Shown piece by piece: positions 22,701 through 32,358 of a stretch of DNA of 64,000 bases; positions within the stretch are counted from its first letter, which is position 1; the number at the start of each line of letters is the position of its first letter. The position numbers and the translations under genes are program-made. Origin of the DNA: Rana temporaria. Its lineage: Eukaryota > Chordata > Amphibia > Anura > Ranidae. The notes beneath the pieces were generated by a model. That model was not told the origin of the DNA. It did no database searches and saw nothing but the letters and a program-made list of their open reading frames with translations. The stretch spans positions 139,361,983 to 139,425,982 of the forward strand of contig NC_053491.1 of assembly GCF_905171775.1 (NCBI RefSeq). The letters are read 5' to 3'.

Positions 22701-23503
22701 TATATAGAGTGTGAAATAACTGCTGACATAGGTGTATTGACTGGGCGGCAGCAGCAGCAGAAGCAGCAGTAGTAGTATTAACAGTAGTAGTTGATACAGA
22801 GTCATATCACATGGGCAGGAGGTGCCATGATGAACAGCAGTAGGAATAAGAGTATATAGAGTGTGAAACAACTGCTGACATAGGTGTATTGACTGGGCGG
22901 CAGCAGCAGCAGAAGCAGCAGTAGTAGTATTAACAGTAGTAGTTGATACAGAGTCATATCACATGGGCAGGAGGTGCCATGATGAACAGCAGTAGGAATA
23001 GGAGTATATAGAGTGTCAAATAACTGCTGACATAGGTGTATTGACTGGGCGGCAGCAGCAGCAGCAGAAGCAGCAGTAGTAGTATTAACAGTAGTAGTTG
23101 ATACAGAGTCATATCACATGGGCAGGAGGTGCCATGATGAACAGCAGTAGGAATAAGAGTATATGGAGTGTGAAACAACTGCTGACATAGGTGTATTGAC
23201 TGGGCGGCAGAAGCAGCAGTAGTATTACTTACAGTAGTAGTTGATACAGAGTCATATCACATGGGCAGGAGGTGCCATGATGAACAGCAGTAGGAATAGG
23301 AGTATATAGAGTGTCAAATAACTGCTGACATAGGTGTATTGACTGGGCGGCAGCAGCAGCAGCAGAAGCAGCAGTAGTAGTATTAACAGTAGTAGTTGAT
23401 ACAGAGTCATATCACATGGGCAGGAGGTGCCATGATGAACAGCAGTATTAATAAGAGTATATAGGGTGTGAAATAACTGCTGACATAATTGTCTTGACTG
23501 ATC
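19488..23503. repeat. ~152-155-bp satellite, about 26 tandem copies
   Basis: Each unit has 'gatacagagtcatatcacat', 'gccatgatgaacagcagta', 'agtatatagagtgt' and 'ctgacataggtgtattgact', plus an inner (CAG)n/(AGT)n tract that varies in length and accounts for period variation. Two subtypes alternate ('gtaggaataagag' versus 'gtcttaataagag'), showing higher-order duplication. The repeated minus-strand Leu-rich frames of 70-87 codons are translations of the CAG tract, not genes. It lies in the space between the two convergent hAT genes. Confidence 0.95.
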
Positions 23504-24140
23504 CAGAGGAGTCATGGGAGAAAATCATGTGGTCAGATGAGACTATAATATAACTTTTTGATCATAATTTCACTAACCGTGTTCGGAGGAAGAATAATGA
23601 TGAGTACCATGCCAAGAACGCCATCCCTAATGTGAAGCATGGGGGTGGTAGCATCATGCTTTGGTGGTGTTTTTCTGCACATGGGACAGGGTGACTGCAC
23701 TGTATTAAGGAGAGGATGACCGTGGCCATGTATTGCGAGATTTTGGGCAACAACCTCCTTCCCTGAGTTAGAGCTTTGAAGATGGGTCGAGGCTGGGTCT
23801 TCCAACATGACAATGACCCAAAGCACACAGCCAGGATAACCAAGGATTGGCTCTGTAAGGAGCATATCAAGGTTCTGGCGTGGCCTAGCCAGTCTCCAGA
23901 CCTAAACCCAATAGAGAATCTTTGGAGGGAGCTCAAACTCCGTGTTTCTCAGCGAGAGCCCAGAAACATGACTGATGTAGAGAAGATCTGTGTGGAGGAG
24001 TGGGCCAAAATCCCTCCTCCAGTGTGTGCAAAGCTGGTGTAAAACTACAAGAAAGGTTTGACCGCTGTAATTGCAAAGAAAGCCTACTGTACCAAATATT
24101 AACATTGATTTTCTCTGATGTTAAAATAGTTATATTCAGC
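23504..24140 (+). pseudogene. Tc1/mariner transposase remnant
   Basis: Frames with stops cover the C-terminal half of a Tc1-type transposase: 'NVKHGGGSIM', 'FQHDNDPKHTA' and 'WPSQSPDLNPIENLW' (the DNDPKHT and PDLNPIE motifs include the second D and the E/D of the catalytic triad). Frameshifts and stops separate the parts. No terminal repeats remain. It lies directly after the satellite and ends about 60 bp before the hAT transposase stop codon. Confidence 0.88.
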
Positions 24141-24195
24141 ACTGTAAATACATCAGGTCCGGGGCTTTATCAGGGAATGCATGACAAGGGACCCT

Positions 24196-27100
24196 TCAGC
24201 GCCCTGAACCGACGACGGGTGCCAGAAAGTCACCGCCGATCCAGGACTCATTCATCTTTATGAATGTGAGTCTGTCCACGGAGTCTGTGGACAGACGGGT
24301 CCTCTTGTCCGTGACCACCCCACCTGCCGCGCTGAATGTCCGCTCAGATAGTACGCTGGAGGGGGGGCAAGACAATAACTCCAGCGCATACTGAGCGAGC
24401 TCGCGGCAGGTGTCCAATCTGGCAACCCAGTACTCCATGGGGTCGTCGGTGCTCATACTGTCAGAAGCACCGACGGACGCCATGTAGTCTGCCACCATGT
24501 GGGCCAGCCGCTGGTGGTGACTGCTGCTGCTGCTGGTGCTGGTACTGGGTCGCTCGGTTTGGAAGAACATCCTCATCTCTTCCATTAGGTCCCCTGCTCG
24601 GCTGCAGCTGGGTGCAGCCACCTGCTGGGTGAGATGAGGGGGGACAACTGGAGGCCGGGGAGTTGCCTGCTCCAACCGTCTGACAATGGCTGCCTGCAGT
24701 TCCTCCATCCGGTGCTGCCTCCGGCTGGCTGGGATGAACTGCTCCAGTTTCCCCTTGCACCTGGGATCCAAAAGGGTGGCCATCCAGAAATCATCCCTCG
24801 TCTTGATGGTCTTAACCCGGGGGTCCCTCCTGAGGCATCTCAGCATGTGGGCAGCCATGGGGAAGAGCACAGCCCGCTGTGACTCCTCAATGCTGGCCAG
24901 GTGAATGAGGTGCGACTCTTCATCCCTGAGGCGCTGCTGGTCAAACTCAGACATGCCCAACCCCCGGACTATCGGTGCCCCCAACACCGGCTCTCCCTCC
25001 TGACCAGGCCCTGACTCCGGGACGACACCAGCAACCACCTCCTCCTCCTCTTCATCATCATCCTCCTCCTCCTCCTCCTCGTCCTGGCCCTGGTCTCGGT
25101 GGAGCATTGCTGACTCCTCCTGCTCCACCAAGGCACTCTCCCCAGCCTCGAGCAGGCGATCTAGTGTCCTCTCCAGCATGAACACTATTGGCAGCACGCT
25201 ATTGAGGCCGATTTGCTCACTGCTGACCATCTTGGTCGCCTGCTCGAAGGAGGACAACACTTGGCAGACCTGGTTTATCTGCCCCCACTGCGCACAGGCG
25301 ATGAAAGGGAGTTGTGGTGAAGCCCTCTCAGTGCCTAGTTCCATCAGGTACTCCCTCACCGCCCTTTGCTGCTCCCACAACCTCTTCAGCATGTGGAGGG
25401 TGGAGTTCCACCGCGTCACACTGTCCACAATCAGCCTGTGAAGGGGCAGATTGTACTTCCGCTGCAACTTGGACAGGGACGCGGTAGCGGTTGGGGAGCG
25501 CCTGAAGTGGCTGGCAATCCTACGCGCCTTTGCCACAATGTCACTCAACCCTGGATAAGTGCGCAGGAACTTCTGCACCACCAGGTTGAGGACATGTGCC
25601 AGACAGGGCACGTGGGTCAGACTGCCAGCACTAAGGGCGGCGAGTAGGTTGCTGCCGTTATCGCAGACAACCATACCTGCCTGGAGCCTTCGGGGTGTCA
25701 GCCACTTCTGGACCTGAGCCTGAAGTGCTTTCAGCACTTCTTCTCCAGTGTGTCTCCGGTCCCCTAAACTAACAAGCTGGAGCACGGCCTGACAGCGCAC
25801 GTGCCCCACACTTGAGTAGCTACGGGGGCGCTTGCTGGGAGGCTCAGCAGCTGCGGAGACAGTGGCTTGAGGGAGACCAGCAGTTCTCCCCTGGACACCC
25901 CGGGGCGGCACCACAAGATCGGTTGCCGCCGATCCCTCACCGACGCCTCGGAGGGAAACCCAATGGGCCGTGAAGCTGATGTAGCGCCCCTGCCCATGCC
26001 TGCTGGTCCAGCCATCCATTGTCAGATGAACCCTGTCGCTGACAGCGTGATCCAGCGACAGGGTTACATTCTGCACAATGTGCTGGTGTAGGGCAGGGAC
26101 ACCAGTCCTGGCAAAGAAATGGCGGCTGGGGACACGCCATTGGGGTTGGGCCTGCTCCAACATCTGCCTGAAGGGGTTGCTGTCAACTATGTTGAAGGGC
26201 AGCAGATGTTGGGCAATAACCCTTGCCAGGAGCCCATTGAGGGAACGCACACGTCGGTCTCCAGGGGGGAAGGGAGTGGTGCGGTCAAAGGCGTCTGAAA
26301 TCGACGCCTGGCGCCGGACGGCAGTGCGGGACACAGACGTGGAGGGTGCTGTGGAAGTAGAGGTCTGGCTGCCGGTACCAGTACCTCTACTAGAGGGAGC
26401 GGGGGGGCATGACCTGCTGGAAAGAGATGAAGATGTGGCAGGGGCTGCTGTACCCTGCTCACTTGTGGTGGTGGCGCTGCTACCACCACCACGCTTCATC
26501 TCGTCATACACCGCCCAGTGGTTTATCCTCAGGTGCTGGTTCAGGGCTGTGGTACCCACCCGAGCCAAACACTTCCCTCTCTTCACCCTCACTTTACAAA
26601 TCCGGCAGATGGCCACGGTAGGGTTGTCTGCCACCAGGGTAAAGTAATTCCAGACAGGTGACTTCAGCACCGCCCTCCTGTCAGATGGGGTGACGCTTAC
26701 TTGCACCTGCTGGGACTCGGTGCGCACAGGTGGAGCTGCCTGCTGCTGCTGCTGCTGCTGCTGCTCCTCCTCCTGACACCTCCTGCTGCCATCACCAGTG
26801 GAGACCCTGACGATGGTCTCCCTGGTGGTGACCTGGCGCACCGTTTCACCAGGGTGCCTACCTTCCCCGTCGTCACTGACGTAGTGAGCCGACGCGTCAG
26901 ATGGCAACCATGATGGGTCACCCTCTTCGCCCCCAGAGATGTCAGACCAAGGGCTGAAATGTGTTGGTCTGAGGGAACCACCTGACATGGAGCCTCTAGC
27001 CTGGCTCCGCTGTCCCCTCACCCACGCCTGGGTCTGACTAGGTGCTGCTGTTTCCTGCACCAAAACAGCAGCACCAGTTTGAAGGGATGTCTCTGGGATA

Positions 27101-27534
27101 CTGCCAGCAGGTATCCCATCCTCCTCATCCATCCCTTCAAAAAGGTCCTGACCATCAGGACAGAGCTGGAGGTCTGCCTGATGCATGGCCTCCCCCAAGA
27201 TATCCCTATCACTGTCGCTGTCGAACAGTAAGATGCTGGACTCTTGGGGGCTGGGGGGGGGTACTACAGGCACCGGTGTAATGGTGGTACTACTGTGAGT
27301 CGGGACCGACGACTCAGTGGCACTGCTGTGCCCCATGTAGTCCACCACTACTTGAGCCTGAGATGGCAATATCGGGCGGCTGCCCGATGGGAAGAACTCC
27401 CGGATCAGGCGTACTCCCCTTGCACCCGATCCTCTACCACTAGTAGGGGCACGAGAGGTACCCCGTGCTGGCAGCGATCCAGCACTGGGAGTAACTCCCC
27501 TACCCCTGCTGCCACGGCCACGGATGCCGCTCAT
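24196..27534 (-). CDS. hAT transposase, BED-type, 1112 aa, intact
   Basis: DNA cut-and-paste enzyme of the hAT superfamily, acting in the nucleus on the element's own ends. Residues 1-40 are Gly/Arg rich (RGRGSRGRG), and 40-285 are low complexity with a Gln run. A BED zinc finger lies at about 290-345 (CRICK, then HLRINH as the Cys2-His2 set). The RNase-H-like core follows: 'LTMDGWTS' near 525 and 'VVCDNGSNLL' near 655 supply the first two acidic residues; 'CLAHVLNLVV' follows. A Glu/Asp run interrupts the core near 830-850. The hATC dimerisation domain is at about 1045-1096 (LSERTFSAAGGVVTDKRTRL). It is much longer than common hAT transposases (600-800 aa), mainly because of the N-terminal extension. 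There is no stop or frameshift, so the enzyme may be active. On the minus strand a good splice acceptor (atatcag) lies 6 nt before the ATG, so an upstream non-coding exon is possible. Confidence 0.93.
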   Translation of the reverse strand: MSGIRGRGSRGRGVTPSAGSLPARGTSRAPTSGRGSGARGVRLIREFFPSGSRPILPSQAQVVVDYMGHSSATESSVPTHSSTTITPVPVVPPPSPQESSILLFDSDSDRDILGEAMHQADLQLCPDGQDLFEGMDEEDGIPAGSIPETSLQTGAAVLVQETAAPSQTQAWVRGQRSQARGSMSGGSLRPTHFSPWSDISGGEEGDPSWLPSDASAHYVSDDGEGRHPGETVRQVTTRETIVRVSTGDGSRRCQEEEQQQQQQQQAAPPVRTESQQVQVSVTPSDRRAVLKSPVWNYFTLVADNPTVAICRICKVRVKRGKCLARVGTTALNQHLRINHWAVYDEMKRGGGSSATTTSEQGTAAPATSSSLSSRSCPPAPSSRGTGTGSQTSTSTAPSTSVSRTAVRRQASISDAFDRTTPFPPGDRRVRSLNGLLARVIAQHLLPFNIVDSNPFRQMLEQAQPQWRVPSRHFFARTGVPALHQHIVQNVTLSLDHAVSDRVHLTMDGWTSRHGQGRYISFTAHWVSLRGVGEGSAATDLVVPPRGVQGRTAGLPQATVSAAAEPPSKRPRSYSSVGHVRCQAVLQLVSLGDRRHTGEEVLKALQAQVQKWLTPRRLQAGMVVCDNGSNLLAALSAGSLTHVPCLAHVLNLVVQKFLRTYPGLSDIVAKARRIASHFRRSPTATASLSKLQRKYNLPLHRLIVDSVTRWNSTLHMLKRLWEQQRAVREYLMELGTERASPQLPFIACAQWGQINQVCQVLSSFEQATKMVSSEQIGLNSVLPIVFMLERTLDRLLEAGESALVEQEESAMLHRDQGQDEEEEEEDDDEEEEEVVAGVVPESGPGQEGEPVLGAPIVRGLGMSEFDQQRLRDEESHLIHLASIEESQRAVLFPMAAHMLRCLRRDPRVKTIKTRDDFWMATLLDPRCKGKLEQFIPASRRQHRMEELQAAIVRRLEQATPRPPVVPPHLTQQVAAPSCSRAGDLMEEMRMFFQTERPSTSTSSSSSHHQRLAHMVADYMASVGASDSMSTDDPMEYWVARLDTCRELAQYALELLSCPPSSVLSERTFSAAGGVVTDKRTRLSTDSVDRLTFIKMNESWIGGDFLAPVVGSGR

Positions 27535-28300
27535 TATTGCTGATATGTGTGTGGGGGGGGTAAACTTTATTGGGGGGGGAAAATGTGAACAAAATGTGTT
27601 TTTGTGTATTTTTTACAAGACAGGCACGCAGACAAAGACGTACACAGACAGCTACTAAACTATAAGAAAAGTAGTACACCAGACAAGGACTACAAAATTA
27701 AAGAAAAAAAAAAAGCACTAAACAAACACTAACTTTTTTTTTTTTTTTTTTTTTTTAAACACAAAACACAGACACTAAACACACACTAAGCTAAGCTAGA
27801 TGAAATAAATGTACACTAACAGTGTGTACACTTACTACACAAAATTTAACTAAACTGAACACAAAACTTAGCTTTTAGAAAAGCTCTTTAGGAAAAACTA
27901 AACAAAATGTGAACTGAGAATGCCTAGCAAATATCACTGAACAGCGAACCTGCAAGATCTAACAGTAACACAAGATGAACAAAACGTAGCTTTTAGAAAA
28001 GCTCTTTTAGAAAGCTCAGCAAAATGTGTTCTGAAATCTCTAGCAAATATCACTGAACAGCGAGGATTGCAGGATCAAACAGTAACACAAATGAAAAAAA
28101 CAGCACAAAACAGCACAAAACGTAGCTTTGAAAAAAGCTCTTGGGTCTATTGCTTTGAAAAAAGCAGTTGATATACTGGAAAAGATCCACTGGAATCACT
28201 AAATAGCAATGCTGGTGATGATCTAAATCAATCAGGAACAAAGACACAGGAAACCAGGAACACAGAAACAGCCTCCACACTCTATAGCCAGCTTCTGAAT
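27535..28300 (-). other. Transposase 5' leader
   Basis: Between the proposed transcription start and the ATG. It holds two repeats of about 120 bp ('acgtagcttttagaaaagctc' type blocks at 27860-27900, 27985-28015 and 28120-28165) and no open frame. A GTAAGT on the minus strand near 27835 and the acceptor near 27543 would define an intron of about 290 bp. Confidence 0.45.
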
Positions 28301-28327
28301 CTGCAATGAAATGGTGCTGGGAGTGAG

Positions 28328-28422
28328 CTTATATAATGTCCATGCAGGCAGGTTCCTATTGGTTGCTAACCTCTGACGAGTGTGGAAGGAGAACTCTGAT
28401 TGGCTCTGATGCAAAAGGGCGG
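28328..28422 (-). promoter_or_regulatory. Transposase promoter: GC box, two CCAAT boxes, TATA box
   Basis: On the minus strand, in 5' to 3' order: CCGCCC (28417-28422), CCAAT (28399-28403), CCAAT (28358-28362) and TATATAAG (28328-28335). The order and spacing match a strong RNA polymerase II promoter, with a start expected near 28300, pointing toward the transposase gene. Confidence 0.65.
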
Positions 28423-28912
28423 AGCAAATAATCGCGCAATATTCCTATTGCCGAATATTCGCATTGCGAATATTCGGCAATATAAAATGATCGCTTCAGC
28501 TACTCGGCCCAATGGCTCTAATCATACCAGCAATGCTTTTAGAGGTCTATGGAGATCACTAGGATGTGATCTGTTTTAAAAATGAAACTGTAAAAATCGC
28601 TCTGATGCGGAAGATCGGGGCGAGGAAAGTAATCGCGCGATATTGCGTTTGCCGAATAATCGCATTGCGATCTTTCTGGAAAATTCAATGAACGCTTCAG
28701 CTACTCGGCCCAGGGTCTCTAATGATACCAGCAATGCTTTTAGACGTCGATGGAGATATCTAGGATGTGATCTGTTTTAAAAAAAAAATTGTAAAAAATC
28801 GAATATTCGGAATTGCGAATATTCACCGCGAATTTCGAAATATAGCGCGATTTCTCGAATATGCTATATTCGAGTCGAATATTCGCAATGCGAATATTCG
28901 TGAGCAACACTA
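28423..28912. repeat. Right subterminal region and TIR of hAT
   Basis: Two related blocks of about 200 bp ('cttcagctactcggccca' at about 28494 and 28696, 'taatcgcgc', 'ccagcaatgctttt') followed by a dense run of 'cgaatattcgc' palindromes and the terminus gctcacg.../caacacta. The left end shares the short motifs but not the 97-bp unit. Confidence 0.8.
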
Positions 28913-28953
28913 TTCTTAAAGAGACAGTACCATTTTTTACAAAACCGTGAGAA

Positions 28954-31900
28954 ATGTCTAGACAAGGCTCTGAACACTCTTTTACGGCTGAACCAACGCA
29001 GATTCATCATGCCTCTAAACCCGCAGACGTACAGGGAGCAGACTCTGCAGATATTGCTGAACAGAGTGTAAGACCCAAGCGTACAATAAAACCAATACAG
29101 AAACTCAGAGAAAACTACGAATACACTAGAGATAAGTTCTCCAGCAAGCTATCAGACTTCTGGGACAGAACTGCACACTGCATGTCAGTTTTGCCACACT
29201 TTAATGATCGACCAGCTGAACTAGGAGATTCTATAGTTCGCCTATCTGCTGCGTATGAACACTACCAACGGCTGTCTGCAAAATACACTGCTTTCTTGCA
29301 AGACTGTAATATAGAGGACTCTTCAGCAGAACTGACCAAGACTGATGCACTGAACCAACAAAGGGATCTCTTAGTGCAAAATTCTCAGTGTAAGGCAGAA
29401 CTCCGCATTGCTCAACTGCAAGAGACCAGATCTCACAGATCAACATCAACCAAGCACACTGCACGTTCTTCTAGATCCTCTCGCTCCAGAAGTTCAACAT
29501 TAAGCGACAAGCTAATAGAGGCCCGCGCTGATGCTGAATCCAAAAAAGCGCAAAGCTCCCTTGCTAAGAAAGAAGCAGAGATGAAGGCCCAAAGCAAAGC
29601 TCTTGAAGCAGAGATGGAAGCCCAAAGCAAAGCTCTTGAAGCCCAAAGCAAAGCTCTGGAAGCCCAAAACAAAGCTCTTGGTGCCCAGAGCAAAACTCGC
29701 CAAGCAGAGATGGAATCCCAAATAAAGATTCTGCAAATAGAGAAAGAGGAAGCAGGTGCGCTAGCAAGGCTGAAAGTCCTTGAACAAGCAATGGGTCAAA
29801 GTACTAATTCAGACTGTCTTATCCCAGCAGAACTGGAAGATCCAATTGATCGCACCAGTGATTATGTGCTAAAGCATAATGTTTACAAAGATACAGAGTC
29901 ATCTCCTGTACCTCCTACTAACAACACTGTTCTGACTCTCAACTCAGGGACCTCCCAGCTCCAAATGCCTGAGTCTCCTCAAGTCCACAACGCAAGAGCA
30001 TCTACGCAGCAAACCACATCAACTCCTGCCATCAACAAGGTGACTTCCAGCGACAAGCCGCAGCTCCAGCCACAGCCAGCAGAAGCCTTAAAGACTACAC
30101 CAAAGTTAAGCGCTCATGCAACATCATTTCATCCTGGTAAACCTCACCCTTCTTCACCAGAGAACTTTCACACCCAAGGGGTTCCACAGATTACTTTGGC
30201 ACCAAAGAGTGAGAGATCAGACTTGAATGACTTAGCCAGCTATATGGCGCGCCGTGAGCTCATTATCACCAGCCTCTCAAGGTTTGATGACTGTCCAGAG
30301 AGCTACAGGGCCTGGAGATCAACCTTCAAGGCTGCTATTGCTAATTTCAACCTTACTAGCAAGGACGAACTTGATTTGCTCATAAGGTGGCTGGGGCCAG
30401 AATCTGCAAATCGTGTTAAAAGACTGAGGACAGTACATGTTGACCACCCAGATGCAGGTCTTGTTGCCACATGGGCAAGACTTGAGCAAGCCTATGGTAG
30501 CTCAGAAGCCATAGAAAGCGCTCTATTCAAGAGACTGCAAAACTTCCCAAAAATAGGGAACAAAGACTATCGCAAGCTTCAAGATCTAAGTGACCTCCTC
30601 ATGGAGTTAGAGTTGGCAAAGACAGACCCACGTCTACCTGGACTAAGCTTCCTGGACACTGCTCATGGTGTCAATCCAGTGGTGTCTAAACTGCCATACG
30701 GCCTGCAGGAGAGATGGGCGCAGCAGGGCTCAAGGTACAAAAGAGACTATAACGTATCCTTTCCTCCATTCTCATATTTTTGCAGGTTCATCAGTGAACA
30801 AGCCTGGATGAGAAATGATCCCAGCTTCAGCTTCAGTGAACCCAACTTGCCTGCTTCATCACCATCTCCAAGGTATGACAACACAGCAGCTAAACACAGA
30901 GACTTTCATAGAGCAATATCTGTTAAAAGGACAGACATCTCACCACCCGTATCCTCTCATGCATACCAGAGTGATTCGGGTGATAAAGATAAAGATCCTA
31001 ATCGTCAGTGCCCTATTCACAAGAAGCCTCACCCTCTTAAGAAATGCCGAGAGCTGAGAGCAAAGACTTTACAAGAGCGCAGGGAGATTCTCCAGAAACT
31101 TGGAGTATGCTACAGGTGCTGTGCTTCTTATAGTCATTTTGCCAAGGACTGTAAAGTTGTCATCAAGTGCACAGAATGCAGCAGCGAAAGACATGTGACA
31201 GCTATGCATCCTACTCCACTTACAGACAGCCCACAGCAGCTACCTACCTCCACCCCTCTCTCAAATCATGGCGGGGAGCAACGAATCCACGCTCTAGCCC
31301 AGGAGAATGTTTCGTCTTCATGCACAGAAGTCTGTGGAGAAGGTTTAGATCACAAGTGCTGTGCCAAGATATGCCTTGTTAAGGTATACCCAGAGGGTCG
31401 ACCTGAAAAAGCTGCCAGGATGTATGCCATAATAGATGAACAGAGCAACAGATCCCTGGTCAAGCCTAAATTCTTTGAGATCTTTGGCATTGAGGGTCAT
31501 GCCACACCGTATACTCTCAGAACCTGTTCTGGTCGTGTAGAGACTTTCGGCAGAAGGGTCGATGGGTTCATGGTGTCTCATATCGAAGGGAAAGAGGGCA
31601 TACTCCTAGCAACATTAGTCGAGTGTGACCAGATACCAGACGAAAGAGAAGAGATTCCTACTCCAGAGGCTGCATATCACCATCCTCACTTAAGGCACCT
31701 TGCTGATGAGATTCCCGCAATGGACATGAATGCTGAAATCTTAGTCTTGCTAGGAAGAGACATTCTTAGAGTACATAAGGTACGTGAGCAGTGTGATGGA
31801 CCTGAGGATGCCCCTTATGCACAAAGACTTGATCTAGGCTGGGTAATAGTGGGCGATGTATGCTTGGATAGAATGTGTACATCATCTGAGATCCACTCCT

Positions 31901-32358
31901 TCAAAACTTACATGTTAGGAAATGGATGTGCATCCCACTTCAAAGAGTGCCCTCACCATTATGAAATAAAGGAGAAGCCTCTTGACATCATCCAAGTACC
32001 TGATGTCACTCCTATCCTTTGTGATGACAACCTAGGTACCACAGTGTTTTGTACCACAAGTGACGACAACAAAATAGCCTTGTCAGTTGAAGACAGAGAG
32101 TTCATCAAAATAATGGACAAAGAATTCTTCAAGGATGAGTCTAACAGCTGGGTTGCACCATTGCCTCTTCGTGCTGCAAAGGTCAAACTGCCAAACAATC
32201 GTGAACAGGCTTTATCCAGATTCAACTCACTTCAACGAACACTAAAGAACAGGCCTGAAATGAAGGACCATTTCATTACCTTTATGAAGAGGATCTTTGA
32301 CAATGAGCACGCTGAGCCAGCTCCACCTCTTCAAATACACGATGAGTGCTGGTACCTA
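28954..32358 (+). CDS. BEL/Pao gag-protease and start of reverse transcriptase (interrupted)
   Basis: Single open frame from the ATG 33 bp after the hAT insertion. Residues about 190-275 are a coiled coil built of repeated 'AQSKALE' heptads. About 440-590 matches the conserved gag region of BEL elements (DUF1759-like, 'YRAWRSTFKAAI'). Zinc-knuckle cysteines lie at about 685-745 (CPIHKK...C, CYRCC...H...C). The aspartic-protease domain (DUF1758-like) is at about 810-990, with 'IIDEQSNRSL' where D(S/T)G is usual (Asp828). From about 1050 the fingers of the reverse transcriptase begin. The frame then enters the palindromic insertion and stops at 32364 after two foreign codons. Gag forms the particle and the protease processes it. 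Pol continues at 34833. Confidence 0.92.

Larger units (their letters stand above)
14173..28912 (-). mobile_element. 14.74-kb two-gene hAT transposon, perfect 8-bp TSD
   Basis: Terminal repeats tagtgttgagc (left) and gctcacgaatattc...; the right end read inward is tagtgttgctcac. The TSD TTCTTAAA is exact at 14165-14172 and 28913-28920. It carries a 1112-codon hAT transposase on the minus strand and a four-exon Myb/SANT-like gene on the plus strand, arranged convergently. Between the genes are a 4-kb satellite and a Tc1 remnant; in the second gene's introns are a SINE, a hAT fragment and retroelement pieces. Most hAT elements are 2.5-5 kb, so this one is unusually large. It inserted into the leader of a young BEL element and so is young itself. 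Confidence 0.93.

Noticed and set aside
19488..23503. CRISPR-like array
   Set aside because: Directly tandem 152-155-bp units without unique spacers in a eukaryotic context; this is a satellite.
19592..23515. Series of leucine-rich minus-strand frames
   Set aside because: They are translations of the CAG tract in each satellite unit.
24336..24904. Plus-strand frames over the hAT transposase
   Set aside because: Shadows of the long minus-strand coding frame.
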